Positions 22,940 through 34,297 of a stretch of DNA of 64,000 nt are shown here, one piece after another (position 1 is the stretch's first letter; the number at the start of each line of letters is the position of its first letter). A program made the translations under genes and the position numbers. The DNA lies in assembly GCA_963693315.1 (NCBI GenBank), contig OY856186.1, forward strand, positions 376,591,597-376,655,596, read 5' to 3'. This DNA comes from Diogma glabrata (taxonomy: Eukaryota > Arthropoda > Insecta > Diptera > Cylindrotomidae). A model generated the notes under the pieces. That model saw only the letters and a list, made by a program, of their open reading frames with translations, had not been told where the DNA came from and searched no databases.

Positions 22940-24149
22940 TGTACACAATCACCTATACCTACATCCATACCCATACAGCAAAAAAAAAATAATTACGTCC
23001 CAAAATGGCTAAGATGAAGGAAAAGAAATAATGAAAATCCGAATTTAACCCTAAATACATTTATAAATAGTTATTTGGTAAACACATTGCACAATAAAAT
23101 GGTTTAACATGAAAGGAACGATATGATGTTTAATAATTCGCGCTTTCTAAAAGCTTTAATATAATATTTTTACAAGCAGAACCAGCTTCATTACCTCTTT
23201 CTCAGTTTTCACATGCGTAAAACCAAAGGCACATTGCATTATAATTTAGGACTGGCACATAATTAAATTTCATTCATCCCCACATACGCACCCCCATGCA
23301 TACACGCACACGTACATACACTCACGCACGCATGCATACATACTCATTTATATATAAGCTTACTCACCCCATAGTTAGTCCAGATCCCACTCTCCTTGTG
23401 ATGAGATCCCACTCTCCTCCATTAATTGGTCATTATTGTGATTCTGAAGTGATGTTCCAAGGGGTAAAGCGATGGTAGATCCGCATTCAGTAAAAAATAT
23501 CAGTATAGCAAAATCCAGGGTTGCGCCAAAATGGTAAGGCGGTTGTCGAATAATATTATTGTAATAAATCCAATCAAATGTTGTTACGAATCAAAAGCGA
23601 TGGCAGATCCGCATTCAATGAAAATGAATTGAATTCCAAATAAATACCGATCGACAGATAGTCGAGATACATACACCGCCAAATGACCTTGATTTACGTC
23701 ACGATTACAACACCAGCAATCGTGTTAATTTTCACAAAAAAAATGTAACTGTAACGAAAACTGTTCTAAGAAGAAGGTTGCAATTGTCATGAATCTAGCT
23801 CTATATTTTGAAAGAATCACGTTTCAATCTTAGACACCGATTGGTCGATTATCAACTCACCACATAAAAAAAATTTTATTGTACATAAAAAATAATAAAT
23901 ATACCCGGAATGTTTGAGAAATTGACTTTCTATCAATGCTGATGTTACGGTAACCTTGAGACGAACGGTCTCAACGACTCACGTCCACAAAACAAACATA
24001 AATATTTTTTTTTTAGTTTTCCTTATTTTTCTTATGTATTTTTGGTTTAATTTTTATAACACAATAATTTAGCTTTATAATTTTCTTACTTAAACTACCA
24101 ACCAATTTGACTAATGTATATCAGTTTAATTCAACTATCGCAAAACAAT
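22935..24149. repeat. Mostly unremarkable; short direct repeats near 23380-23620
   Basis: GATCCCACTCTCC occurs twice at about 23382 and 23405. AGCGATGG-AGATCCGCATTCA occurs at about 23468 and again at about 23596, roughly 128 bases apart. The rest of the stretch has no feature I can support. Confidence 0.5.
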
Positions 24150-24510
24150 CAATCAATTTTTCTAATGCCATATAACTTTTTTTTTCGAGCAAAAACTTTT
24201 ACCCCGCAAACTAATAGTTTAAATTACAATGTCACGAAGCCGGTCGTTGTGGGTTAGTTTTTCTTTCTCATTTTGACTTTAGCATAGTTTTTAATTTTAT
24301 AACTTGAACCAAACCCTTTTATAATTTAAACCATGAATTTGTTTTATAATTTATAATTTTTAAATTTTTCTAAGGTCATATAACTTGTAAGCAATGACCT
24401 TTACTCATCAAACTGTTAGGTTAACTTACAATGTCACGAAACCGGTCGTTGTGGGTTAGTTTTTCTCTCCCATTAGGATTTTAATCTTAGTTTTAGTTTT
24501 ATAATTTACA
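24150..24510 (+). repeat. Direct repeat of about 140 bases with a nearly invariant 39-base core
   Basis: The two copies are about 24150-24300 and 24362-24510. The flanks are diverged (roughly 70 percent by eye), but the core at 24226-24264 and 24428-24466, which runs from ACAATGTCACGAA to GTTGTGGGTTAGTTTTTCT, differs at a single base. The core is non-coding in both. Confidence 0.75.
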
Positions 24511-25207
24511 TTACGTTAATTACACAATACATCAAAAGAAAACAAAATTATGCTATCTAAACTAATTACACAAAACAAAATTACATTAGATATTTTCAAA
24601 ATAAAATTGAACTACACTAATTTTAGTATATAACATTTTCGCTAAACATTTTGGCTCTAGAAAAAAACATTATCAAGAAAAATGAATTTCTACCACACTT
24701 GTTTAGGATCAAAGCTTCTTTCTGACAATCAGAAAAAAACTGAAAATATCAGACTAAGAGGCAGAGGACATCTATCGGCTGTTATTTATAGTTAGGCAAA
24801 GGCCGTTTATAAACGATAACAGAAAAATGGTAGGCATTTTTGGTAGATTTAATGCAACCCACTAAAGAGATTGCACATCTGTTTCGTAATAAACTTGAAA
24901 AAAAAATATTGTAAGAGACGATTACGAACTGAATGTAAAAAATTGTGTTAAAAAATAAAGGTAGTATTGGAATGATTTTTCTCGGTCGTTTTATTGGTTT
25001 TATTGGTACACACGGTAGATTTGCCGTGTAACAGTTAAATGTTTGTCGTTCCAATAAAATGTGAAAGCCACAGGGAAAGATAGATAGACGTTCTTTATCT
25101 AAATAAATTTGATGATTAAAATGACATCAAGATATAAATTAGTTTAGTTTTTAATATATTTTACCCGCATGGAGCAATTTTGTAAATTGTTTTAACTTTT
25201 GATCTAC

Positions 25208-25952
25208 GGGTGTGACAACCCCGCGTACTCCAATCCCCGCTATTGACATACAAGCTAACGTGAGATATCACATGCCACTGACAATAGCAGTGAAATATCA
25301 CTACCCAAGGTGATATATTAGGGGTGCTATTGGATGAACTCTTTTCCGTCGCTACCGTTGACTCTCATTCTTAGCTGTGGAGTATTCCTTTATGATGCCA
25401 CGTTATTGCTTGCTCGAAGAATCAAGCCTTAATATAACTCTATGTACGGGCCTTAATGCGAGTAAGGAAGTGTCGTGCATGATCAGGGAATATACGACTA
25501 GCTGGATTATTTAAAACCACATTTTAGTTTTGTTCCTGCAAATTGTTAAAATAAATTTGCTGTTTACCTTTTATTTTATTTTAACTTTTTCTATCTAATC
25601 ATGAAATATTGGCCTATGTCATGTTTTATATGTGATGGAATTTATTGTTGAGCTAATCTTTCTATAAAAAACAAAAAAAGGAGGCAGTCTTGAGGACTGC
25701 CGACAGAAGTGAATACTACAACTATAAAAAGCTGTGTTTTCTTGTATCTTCCAATTATTGGAGCATTGCAAATTAAAATTTCAGAATTATTAAATTAAAA
25801 TCATTCAATTTATTCTGGGTTCCACATCTATCAGCATCCCAAGCAACTAAAATATACATTTTTATATTTAAGAAAATCAAAACATATCTTAATATCTCAA
25901 CTTAACTCATATGCAAATAGCAGAGACTAAAGTACGCAGGGTTGTTACACCC
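25208..25952. mobile_element. 745-bp element with terminal inverted repeats
   Basis: GGGTGTGACAACCCCGCGTA (from 25208) is matched by the reverse complement of 25931-25952 with two mismatches over 22 bases, and weaker similarity continues inward to about 48 bases. The interior has no ORF. I found no convincing target duplication next to the ends, so the superfamily is unassigned; the terminal TGTGACAACCCCG also resembles an LTR end. The interior segment from about 25670 has a diverged partner near 49600. Confidence 0.6.
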
Positions 25953-25959
25953 ATTGAAC

Positions 25960-26340
25960 AATTTTAAATTTTACAAATCTTCTTGCGGAAAGCTATGAGT
26001 AATAAGTTCATTGGTATTAATGCGTTGTTACCGTTTGCAAATCACTATTAGCTAAGTGCCACCATTTTTGATTAGTTTATTCATCATGGTTGCCATCCAT
26101 GTTTAATCATACATATGCTATGCTTCTTTGTATAGTATTTTTGCGAATACCCCTTGTAACTTGGAGCTTTAAATCGATATAATCGAAGTTATCAGCTATC
26201 TTCAATTAATTTTTAAAAACATGTATTACATACCAAACCAACAACATATTTGGTGTAGATGATAAAATTTGTAGCATCATGATGTGTTAAATTCCAATAT
26301 ATATAGTTTTGATATACAAATGCAATTGTTTCAGATTGTA
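25960..26340 (+). repeat. Interspersed repeat family B, copy 1 (second copy at 49795-50170)
   Basis: Both copies begin at AAATTTTACAAATCTT and run through TTCATTGGTAT, CGTTTGCAAATCACTAT, GGCTAAGTG or AGCTAAGTG, TTGCCATCCATGTTTAATCA, TTTAAATCGATATAATCGA, ACAACATATTT and ATTGTTTCAG in the same order and orientation. The copies are diverged and non-coding. Similarity may also extend upstream (GACTGCCGACAGAAGTGAA at 25695 against CGCACGGCAGAAGTGAAAA at 49603). Confidence 0.75.
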
Positions 26341-26417
26341 CTTTCATTTTTCAATTACATCAAACTTAACTTAACCTAACATTCAAACAAATTTAACATT
26401 CTTTTTCCGAATAAAAG

Positions 26418-26810
26418 TTAGCCACACCATTTTGAAAAAAAAAACAAAAAGGAAAGGTTGTGCTGTATTGTGCTACAGTTGTGCTGGATGTGCTCCTCAA
26501 AACGAATCCCATATCAACAGTGAATAAAAGTTCGCACGCTAAAACAATTTTTCGAGCAGAAGTATATCTTTGAACAGAGAGATTTTTAGCAGAAGGTTAA
26601 GCAGAGTTTAGCCCTGCCATTTTGACAAAAAAAAAAAGCAAAGCAAAGATTGTTCTGTATTGTGCTTAAGTTGGGCTGGCTGTGCTACTCGGAAAGAATT
26701 GCATATAAGTAATGAAAAAAAGTTGACAGACTAAACCGATTTTTCGAGCAGAAGTTAGTCCCACAAATTTGAAAAAAAAAAATAAAAAACAAAGGATGTG
26801 CTGCATTATG
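26418..26810 (+). repeat. Three degenerate tandem units (about 190 and 147 bases apart)
   Basis: GTTAGCCACACCATTTTGA (about 26418), GTTTAGCCCTGCCATTTTGA (about 26607) and GTTAGTCCCACAAATTTGA (about 26754) each precede a poly-A tract, an AAAGGTTGTGCTGTATTGTG-like word, and, in the first two, GCTGG-TGTGCT and TTTTTCGAGCAGAAG. The units vary in length by internal gain or loss. Confidence 0.65.
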
Positions 26811-27750
26811 CATGTTCTGTATATTTAAAATAAGGGAGTCACCAAAATATATGACTATAAAAAATATTCCTTACAAAACATAACATAAAGAACATAAGGA
26901 GAAAAAAAAGAAAAATATTTTTGAAAACAACAAACGGCGTAGATGATTGTTTTTTTCCTTTATCTCCATTTAGGAGCATATGGCGTGTTGTGTGAAAACA
27001 CATATAAATTATATCAAAATGTTAAAACATTAAAAAAAATTTAAATTCAGTTACATCCCTAATTTCCATAATCCCAACATCCCTTCGATGTCGCCAGACA
27101 CTAAAAATCCCAAATCCAAACTATTTATTATTTACGAATAATTAAATATAACATAACAATAAAACCCAAATCTCCATTCTGATAACATCCATAATCCTTA
27201 CCTTCTTTTGATGTCGCCAGACATCATAAATCCTATCAAAACACCAAATACATTTCTACCATCATCCAAAAACTTTCCGTCATAAAAAATCCAATTTATT
27301 AACTCAAAATAACTAATCCATCCACTTTTCCTATTTAAAAAAACAGATATTTTCGTAAAAATTCCAAAATTTCCAAAAATAAAAACCCAAAATATCCCTT
27401 CCTTAAAACAATTGAAATTATAAAAAATATAAAAACGAATAAAAACAAAAAAAATAACAATCTCAAAAAATATAATTTATGTGATCAGTCAGTAATCTTA
27501 AAACCACCAGTCAAAAACATCCCTTTCCTCCAAAATAATTTCAAATATATATCTATCAATCAAATTAATTTTAAGTGTAAGAAATTTTAGTTTTAAGTGA
27601 AATTAAGTTATAAACATCCCTAATAATACAAATAAATAAAAAAATAAAATAATTTAGTGATATAAAAAAAAGTAAATATATTCTAGTATATAGAAATATA
27701 TATTTATATATGAATTTTAAGTGTTTTATTTATAAAAGTGAAAGTGAGTG
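26811..27750. other. AT-rich stretch, one small direct repeat
   Basis: GATGTCGCCAGACA followed by TAAA-ATCC occurs at about 27088 and about 27209. Otherwise the stretch is A-rich and C-rich on this strand with almost no G between 27050 and 27560. No gene is seen. Confidence 0.45.
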
Positions 27751-27759
27751 CCCATAAGA

Positions 27760-28650
27760 ATCATAATCATCATATCTACATCCACCATCCGTATCCAGAA
27801 CAGGCGTCTACTAGACTGGACCATCTAGCTCTGTTGGGGGCAATCGCTTTCAGTTCACCTCATGTCTTGCCGATTTGTTTTGCTTCAGCTAGCACCGTTT
27901 TCTTCCATGTCATGGGTGGTCTTCCAACTCTCCTTTTACCTTGAGGATTCCACTTTAGGGACATCCTTGTTATATCTGCAGCTGGTTTCCTCAGTGTGTG
28001 TCCTTTCCATCTCCATTTAGTTTATTTTATCTCGGTCTCAATGTCTAACTGCTCTGTCTGCCGTTGAAGTTCCTGGTTGCTGATGGTGTTCGGCCAGAAG
28101 CATTTGATCAGTCTTCTCAGCCATTTGTTCACAAACACCTTTAGTTGATTTGTGATCTTCTTTGTTTGTTTCCACGTTTCACACCCATACAGCAGTACTG
28201 ACTTGACACATGCATTGAACATTCATAGCTTTGTCTTTCTAGGCAGGACGAATGCATTCCAGATCTTGTGCAGCATATTGAACGTATTTCTAGCTTTGCT
28301 AATACGCTGACTGATATCTTCTTCAGTCCCACCTGTTTTTGCTACAGTACAACCAAGGTACACAAATTTGTCAACTTCATCTACTTATTGTTGATAGTAA
28401 TTGGTGCTATCGTTTTGGTGTTCAATCTCATAGACTTTGTTTTCCTGATATTAATGTTGAGACCGACTTCATGTGCAAGGGTTGATAGCTTCTGTATTTT
28501 CTGCTGCATGTCAGTTTGTGTGTGTTAGTAGACAGATATCATCTGCGTAGTCTAGATCATTGAGCCGGCTTGTTGTGTTTCATTGGATTCCATTTGGACT
28601 TGCATCATCGAGCTTTCTCATGATACTATCTAGTACTATCATTTTTATGT
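27760..28650 (-). pseudogene. LINE reverse transcriptase C-terminal half, relic
   Basis: Read on the minus strand from 28650 downwards, the order is LNDLDYADDICLLTHT (catalytic YADD, about 28560), KFVYLGCTVAKTGGTEEDI, RISKARNTFNMLHKIWNA, SVLLYGCETWK (about 28190), KWLRRLIKCFWPNTISNQEL, KGHTLRKPAADITRM, WNPQGKRRVGRPPMTWK and LKAIAPNRARWSSLVDA. This is the usual series of blocks at the end of an RTE/CR1-like LINE ORF2, from the YADD box to the C-terminus. Several stops and at least two frameshifts break it. The 5' part (endonuclease, early reverse transcriptase) is absent. The exact clade is uncertain. Confidence 0.8.
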
Positions 28651-28774
28651 TGGTATGTGTAGTAACCAACAAATGTTATTTTGTTAGAGAAAAAAAGTAA
28701 ATATTTCCTTTTCTCTAATACAACTGGATTTGAATTTTGATCTGCGATCAATGTATATATGAAATTAAACAAAA

Positions 28775-28900
28775 ATGGAAAATTCTCGCAATAAAAAATT
28801 AAATAAAAAATATTTCACTCCTTATCAATTACTCCAAATTTATAAATCATATATGCGTCCCTGTATGAAGTATTGTTGTCATTTATTTGTTTTACAAGAT
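28775..28900 (+). pseudogene. Small Jockey-type reverse transcriptase fragment
   Basis: The frame reads KKYFTPYQLLQIYKSYMRPC followed by MKYCCHLF. This is close to the KKFFTPYQLLHVYKSYIRPC segment in both large Jockey copies of this window (near 33700 and 41160), but with clear divergence. Only about 30-40 residues are recognisable. It is an older member of the same family, deleted on both sides. Confidence 0.7.
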
Positions 28901-28963
28901 CAACTCTCTAATTTGTTGCCTTGTAAACAACTAATTGTTGGAACACTAACAAATCAAATATAA

Positions 28964-31444
28964 CAAAATCTATTATCTATTATCTGTTCCATTAAGTTTC
29001 AAAAAACAAATGGAAAATGTATTGTTTTATTTTAACATGTAAACCCAAAAACACATTTTCATCTAAAAATGCAAACAATACATTATCTAAGATGTAATTA
29101 AAATGGATTAAATTTTCCAAACTATTAAAACTAAATTATGAGGCAATTACAGTAGTTACCGTCTTTTGAAGATATTTTTCTTATAGTTTTCATCGTACGA
29201 TTGAACCAGAAAAGTCGTTGCTAATGTTTCAAATCTCGGAATGAGTTAATTTCTTGCTGAATTAGAAATGCTTATTTATATTGCCAACTCAACAAATCTA
29301 TTTTGTGTTATGTAAAATAGAAAATTTTGATTGAACGTAAATGACACAACAAAAAAACGATAAGGGATTCGAAGAAAAATTTGCATAAAATATTAAAATT
29401 ATGTTCATAGAAATGTCATTACAATTTTAATCCTTTTGAGACAGAAGAAAACAAATTATTATGTTTATGTTCTGTTATTGTGTTTGATTATAATAATAAC
29501 TAGTTTTACTTTCGTAATATTGTTTGTTATTCTTATTACTGTTCACATAAAATTTCATTCGTTAGATTAGTTGATAAGTAATGTCGTTTACGTCTACATA
29601 CAGCTTGCAAGTAGAAATTTTCATTTTGTACGTATGTTGCCATTTTAAACTATGTTCTAGAAAACTAAGAGCTTGATCTGCCATTAAATTGATAAACAAG
29701 GTTTTGTTCATAATTTCCAAATGTTTATAGAATGGTTCATAACATAACAAAGCCATATAGATAGATGCCATAGTTGATAGAACAACAATTAAACGGAAAA
29801 ACATTGTTTTCCAACTTAGTGTGTTGCTCTATTTATTTTTATCCCGACTTGAACGTTCTTTGTCATAAATCATATTGGATTCTAAAAATAATATTAATCG
29901 AGACTGCTGTATAGTAAATAATATTAATAATAATGAAAATGAGTTAATGAATAAATAAAAGAGTATTGATTTTTGTGGAAAATGCTGAAACTTACTTGAA
30001 ATTTCTTTCAGATTGAACTATTTATCGAGTGTTATTACAAAAAAGTGTAGTAGTAAACAAGTAGAGGTAAGGTGTTGAAAACAAGTAGTAACTGTTTTCT
30101 TGGGTCAAAAAAATTGGATGAAATAATTTTTTAATAATATCAAAATTATTTGGGTTAATGATGTTGGTTGAATTAGGTAGCCTCGAAACATCGAAAGAAT
30201 AGATAAAAATCCATGAATATTGTGAGTATGCTAAACATAAACTAAAGAAACGTTATTTCACCGAAAAAAACTTAGAAAACCAGTCCGCTGGAAATATAAC
30301 AACTTTCTGGCTACGTTGAGGGTAATACAATTTTGTGGAACTAAATGATACTTTTAAATCAGTCTATGATTCGTCAAACCCGACAAACACTTTCATACCG
30401 AGACAAATATATGTGTATATTTAGACGACAAAAAATCAGAAATCAAAAAAGTGAAACTTTTGACTTATGTTTTCACAGAAGTAAATTCATCGTGGCGTAA
30501 CATTTTAATATAAATTAAAAATTGATAACACTTGTTATTATTTCGCAAATATTTTTTATTTCAATTTTGCTTAATGAAATTCGGGTTACGCCATTATCAA
30601 GAGCGTCATAAAAATGTTATGAGGCAAACATTTTGATTCGAAACTACTGCTCGGTACTGTTCGATTGGCTGTAACGAACGGACCATCGTTAAGCATATTC
30701 AACACTTATTTGGCGCTCAGATAAATATGTTGCTCCGCATATCTATATCTTCCTCTCATGTCATTGCGTTTTCAATCCCTACGAACCTTATCCTTAAGGA
30801 AAAGGTCAGCATATACAACCAATTGCTCAACACAAGTTATGCAAGTGAAAGAAAAGTAATATAACAGAGACTGCGATAGGGGATGCTCAGTAGGTAAAAA
30901 CCACGTAATAAAGTCTCATTTACAGAGAGGCATACCTATAATTTTATTAGCTACGCAACCCACTTTTCCCCAAAACCAAAAAATGGTTCTTGTTACGAGT
31001 CTGTTTATCCCGTTAAAATTCATTTGTCTAAAAAACTTTCTGAAATCAACGCGTTCAATACAACTTATCGTTTTTTTATTCATATCTTTTTTCTCCCGGT
31101 TTGCAATGATATTTCTTTTTTCGATTACTGTTTCATTTTGATATATTGTTGATTCATATATTTTTTCATATATGTACTTGGACATTTTTTATTTTTGTGC
31201 AGTTTGGTGAATAAACGAATAAACTTAAAGGAAAATCGTAAGAAAAAATATTTTTTCTATTTTCTCGAACTTGTAGTTGATTTAAGTTGTTGAGTTGCAT
31301 CAGGATTTTTTTTTCTCGAAGAAACAGAAATAAAATTATTCTTGTTTTTTGGTGAATATACTCGTAAATTAAACTCAAATTAATAGTTTTCAAACAAATA
31401 AAATTAACAAATTTTAATTAATAATTTTGTTGAAATTTGTTATA
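28964..31444. other. AT-rich stretch without firm gene
   Basis: The minus ORF 29562-29804 is described separately. The minus ORFs 30916-31185 and 31166-31393 have no domain. TGGCGTAAC near 30494 and GTTACGCCA near 30584 form a short inverted pair of uncertain meaning. Nothing else is supported. Confidence 0.45.
29562..29804 (-). CDS. Hypothetical 80-residue ORF with hydrophobic N-terminus
   Basis: I do not recognise this protein. The ORF begins with MFFRLIVVLSTMASIYMALL, which looks like a signal peptide or membrane anchor, followed by about 55 mostly polar residues with one cysteine and no repeat. It stops at 29562. No partner exon or second ORF is apparent nearby and the base composition equals the surroundings. 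It could be a first exon of a gene extending to the left on the minus strand, or a chance ORF. It is listed because it is one of few non-repeat ORFs with a plausible targeting sequence. Confidence 0.2.
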   Translation of the reverse strand: MFFRLIVVLSTMASIYMALLCYEPFYKHLEIMNKTLFINLMADQALSFLEHSLKWQHTYKMKISTCKLYVDVNDITYQLI

Positions 31445-34297
31445 AAACGTTTTATTTAAGGAGATAAAAATAACCATGATTTCAAGTTATCAACACAAAA
31501 CAAAATTCATAAGTGGCCTTTGCCCAGATAAAATCTCTAATATAAGTTATTTAATTAATCATATTGGTCCAAAGGACTAGTAATTTGTAATAAAGATTTG
31601 TCTTCCAGAAATGACTTTTTTTACAATAGCTTTATACCGGTCCCCCAACAAACGTAACCCAAACTTTTTTAATATACTGACAAAAATTATGGACGAGATT
31701 AGAGCAAAGTCCCCTAATTGTGAAGTTATCGTTACCGGTGACTTCAACGTCCACAACAAATCATGGTTGGAATTCTCCAAATCGACCGACGATGTTGACA
31801 ATAGTGGAAAACTGGCAGAAATTTTTGCCGCGTCTCAGGGCCTATTCCAAATTGTTAAAAGCCCGACTTTCACTCCCCGTAATGGCGGTGATAATAGTTT
31901 TCTACTAGATCTCTATCTTACCACAATGCCAGATATTACGAGTGTCGATGTTGCGAAAGGTAGTATTGGAAATTCTGATCATTATTTAATCTCATCAGTT
32001 ATCAAAACTGATTTACTTAAAACTACAGCTCCCAAACCCCGTAAAATATTTCACTACTCAAAAATGGATAAGAGTGGTCTTCAAAATTTTTTCCATGGTT
32101 TCCCTTTCGACCGTCATTGTTTTTACACTGACAATGTAAATGTTTCTGCTCAAAACTTTACAGAAACCATCCAATTTGCTATCAATAAATTTGTCCCTTT
32201 CTCCATAGTAAAACCCAAACAAAAATACTTGTATTCGAAAGCTGCCAAAACGGCACTTAGAAACAAACGTAGATCATTTAATATTTGGATTCATAACAAA
32301 ACTCCCACTAATCGATCCCAATATCTAAAGGCCAACAAAATATCTAATCAGATTATCTCAAACGAAAAGTCCGAAATTGACAGAGCGAAAGCCTCAAAAC
32401 TTACGTCTATGTCTGTTTCTGACAAGAGTTTCTACAGTGCCATTAATTCTTTAAATTCTGGTACAAAATTTTCTATTCCCCCTATTATTGATGGTGATTT
32501 AATCGTCAATGATCCCGCAAGAAAAGCTAACTTGTTCGCTGAACGCTTTGCTCTGAACTCCACTGTTTTGGAAACTCCTAAAGAAATACCCCAAATCCAG
32601 TCTTCAGGTGTTAATATAAATGAACTTCACTTCAAACCCAAAATAGTCGCTAAACTTTTAAAGGGGTTAAACATCAACAAAGCATCAGGAATGGACAATA
32701 TTCCACCCATTATTTTAAAAACCTTTCCCAAAGAACTTGCACCAACTTTAACTAAAATATTCTACCAATCCTACAAATCTGGTATATTTCCCTCGTGCTG
32801 GAAGTTGGCAAATGTCCAGCGCGTCCCCAAAAAGGGACCAAAATCCGATATCTCAAATTATAGACCAATAGCTTTACTATCGGTCCTATCCAAAGTCTAT
32901 GAGCATTATATTAATGCACATATTTCAAAATTTCTGGAAGAAAATCATTTAATATCCGACAGCCAATACGGTTTTCGAAACAAAAGATCAACTACCGATC
33001 TATTAAACTATGTAGCGCATTGTTGGAATAGCATACTTGATAAAGGTGGTGAAACATACGTTATCGCTTTAGACATCTCCAAGGCATTCGATCGAGTCTG
33101 GCATGCCAACTTAATCAACAAGCTCGTTGCGTACGGTTTTCATCCCAATGTTGTGAAGCTGATTCAAAATTTTCTATCCTTCCGATACATTTCGGTAACC
33201 TTAGACGGATATTCTTCTGAGTCTAAACTAATTAACGCTGGTGTACCCCAAGGCTCAGTATTGTCCCCAACCTTATTTTTGATTTATATCAACGAATTGT
33301 TGAAAATCACCAGCAACCCAATAAATAGTTTTGCAGATGATAGTACTCTGCACAAGTCGTTCGAGCCCCTTCCTTCAAAAGGTAAAATGCACGAACGAAT
33401 TAATCCTGCCCGGAGAGACGCTGCCATAAACGTGAACAAAGACCTGAATAAAGTCGCCGACTGGGGTGACCAAAACCTTGTCAATTTCAACTCCACCTAA
33501 ACACAGCTGTTGATTGTTTCCAGATTAAAGACCGAGTTCCCCAAAGATATTTTATTTAGTATGTGTGATGAACCAATAGGTGAATGTAAAAACATTCGTT
33601 TATTGGGTGTCACAGTTTCAAATGACCTACTCTGGAACGATCATGTAATGGCGATGGCAACAAGCGCGTCTAAAAAACTCGGCCTCCTAAATAGATGCAA
33701 AAAATTTTTCACTCCATACCAATTGCTCCATGTTTATAAGTCCTATATTCGTCCCTGTATGGAGTACTGCTGTCAAGTTTGGGGTGCTGCCTCTGTTTCC
33801 ATCTTGGCCCTCTTGGACTCTGTTCAAAAGCGAGCTATACGAATTGTAGGTGATCGAACTTTGACATCAAAACTTGATTCCCTACAACATCGTCGCACTG
33901 TTGCTGACCTCGTTGTTTTTTACAAATATCGTCATCAGCAGTGCTCAGATGAAATCAGCGGCATCATGCCTCAAACTTATTCTTACCCCCGTTCCACTCG
34001 GCAATCGGCTGCCGCAACCAGTGAAACGGTAAAGATCCCGCGCTGTCATACTGGCAGATCGCAGAGAGACTTCTTTGTCCGAACTGCGTACAAATGGAAT
34101 AGTTTGCCGGAACACTTAGTCTCAGGTGGCTTCAACCCACAGATGTTTAAAAAAAGCGTTAATCTACACCTCAGAACGCCAGTTGTTGTGGGACCCAGGT
34201 CTAGACCTAGGTCTTAAAAGGTATTTATGTGTTGTTGTGACACATATTCTAAACCCTATTACACAACACATTTTATTAAAAAAAAAAAAAAAAAAAA
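31445..34297 (+). mobile_element. Jockey-type non-LTR retrotransposon, copy 1, 5'-truncated
   Basis: The element ends in ACACATTTTATT plus a run of about 18 A at 34279-34297. It carries most of ORF2 (described separately) but no ORF1 and no intact endonuclease N-terminus. A frame continuous with ORF2 from about 31446 reads SGLCPDKISNISYLINHI, which resembles the start of a Jockey endonuclease, followed by two stops and then the middle of the endonuclease. This suggests an internal deletion rather than simple truncation. No target duplication could be recognised. It is about 99 percent identical to copy 2 over the shared 2.55 kb. Confidence 0.85.
31611..34217 (+). pseudogene. Jockey-type ORF2 (endonuclease remnant and reverse transcriptase), copy 1, interrupted by one stop
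   Basis: ORF2 of non-LTR retrotransposons encodes the endonuclease that nicks the target and the reverse transcriptase that primes on it. From the first M, the endonuclease part shows YRSPNK, VTGDFNVHNKSW (about residue 42) and GNSDHYL (about 122). The reverse transcriptase shows ANVQRVPKKGPKSDISNYRP, ALDISKAFDRVW (about 486), GVPQGSVLSP (about 543) and the catalytic FADD (about 574). A TAA at 33498-33500 interrupts the frame where copy 2 has AAA (lysine). The same frame resumes and runs to 34217 with the C-terminal domain (FTPYQLLHVYKSYIRPCMEY and the trihelix-like tail). The endonuclease N-terminus is missing, so the copy cannot be autonomous. Confidence 0.9.

Noticed and set aside
22810..23478. 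Two 60-codon ORFs rich in threonine and histidine
   Set aside because: They lie on CA-type simple repeats; the residues are dictated by the repeat.
24150..24510. A CRISPR-like repeat pair
   Set aside because: Only two copies about 200 bases apart with diverged flanks, in an animal genome; a simple direct duplication explains it.
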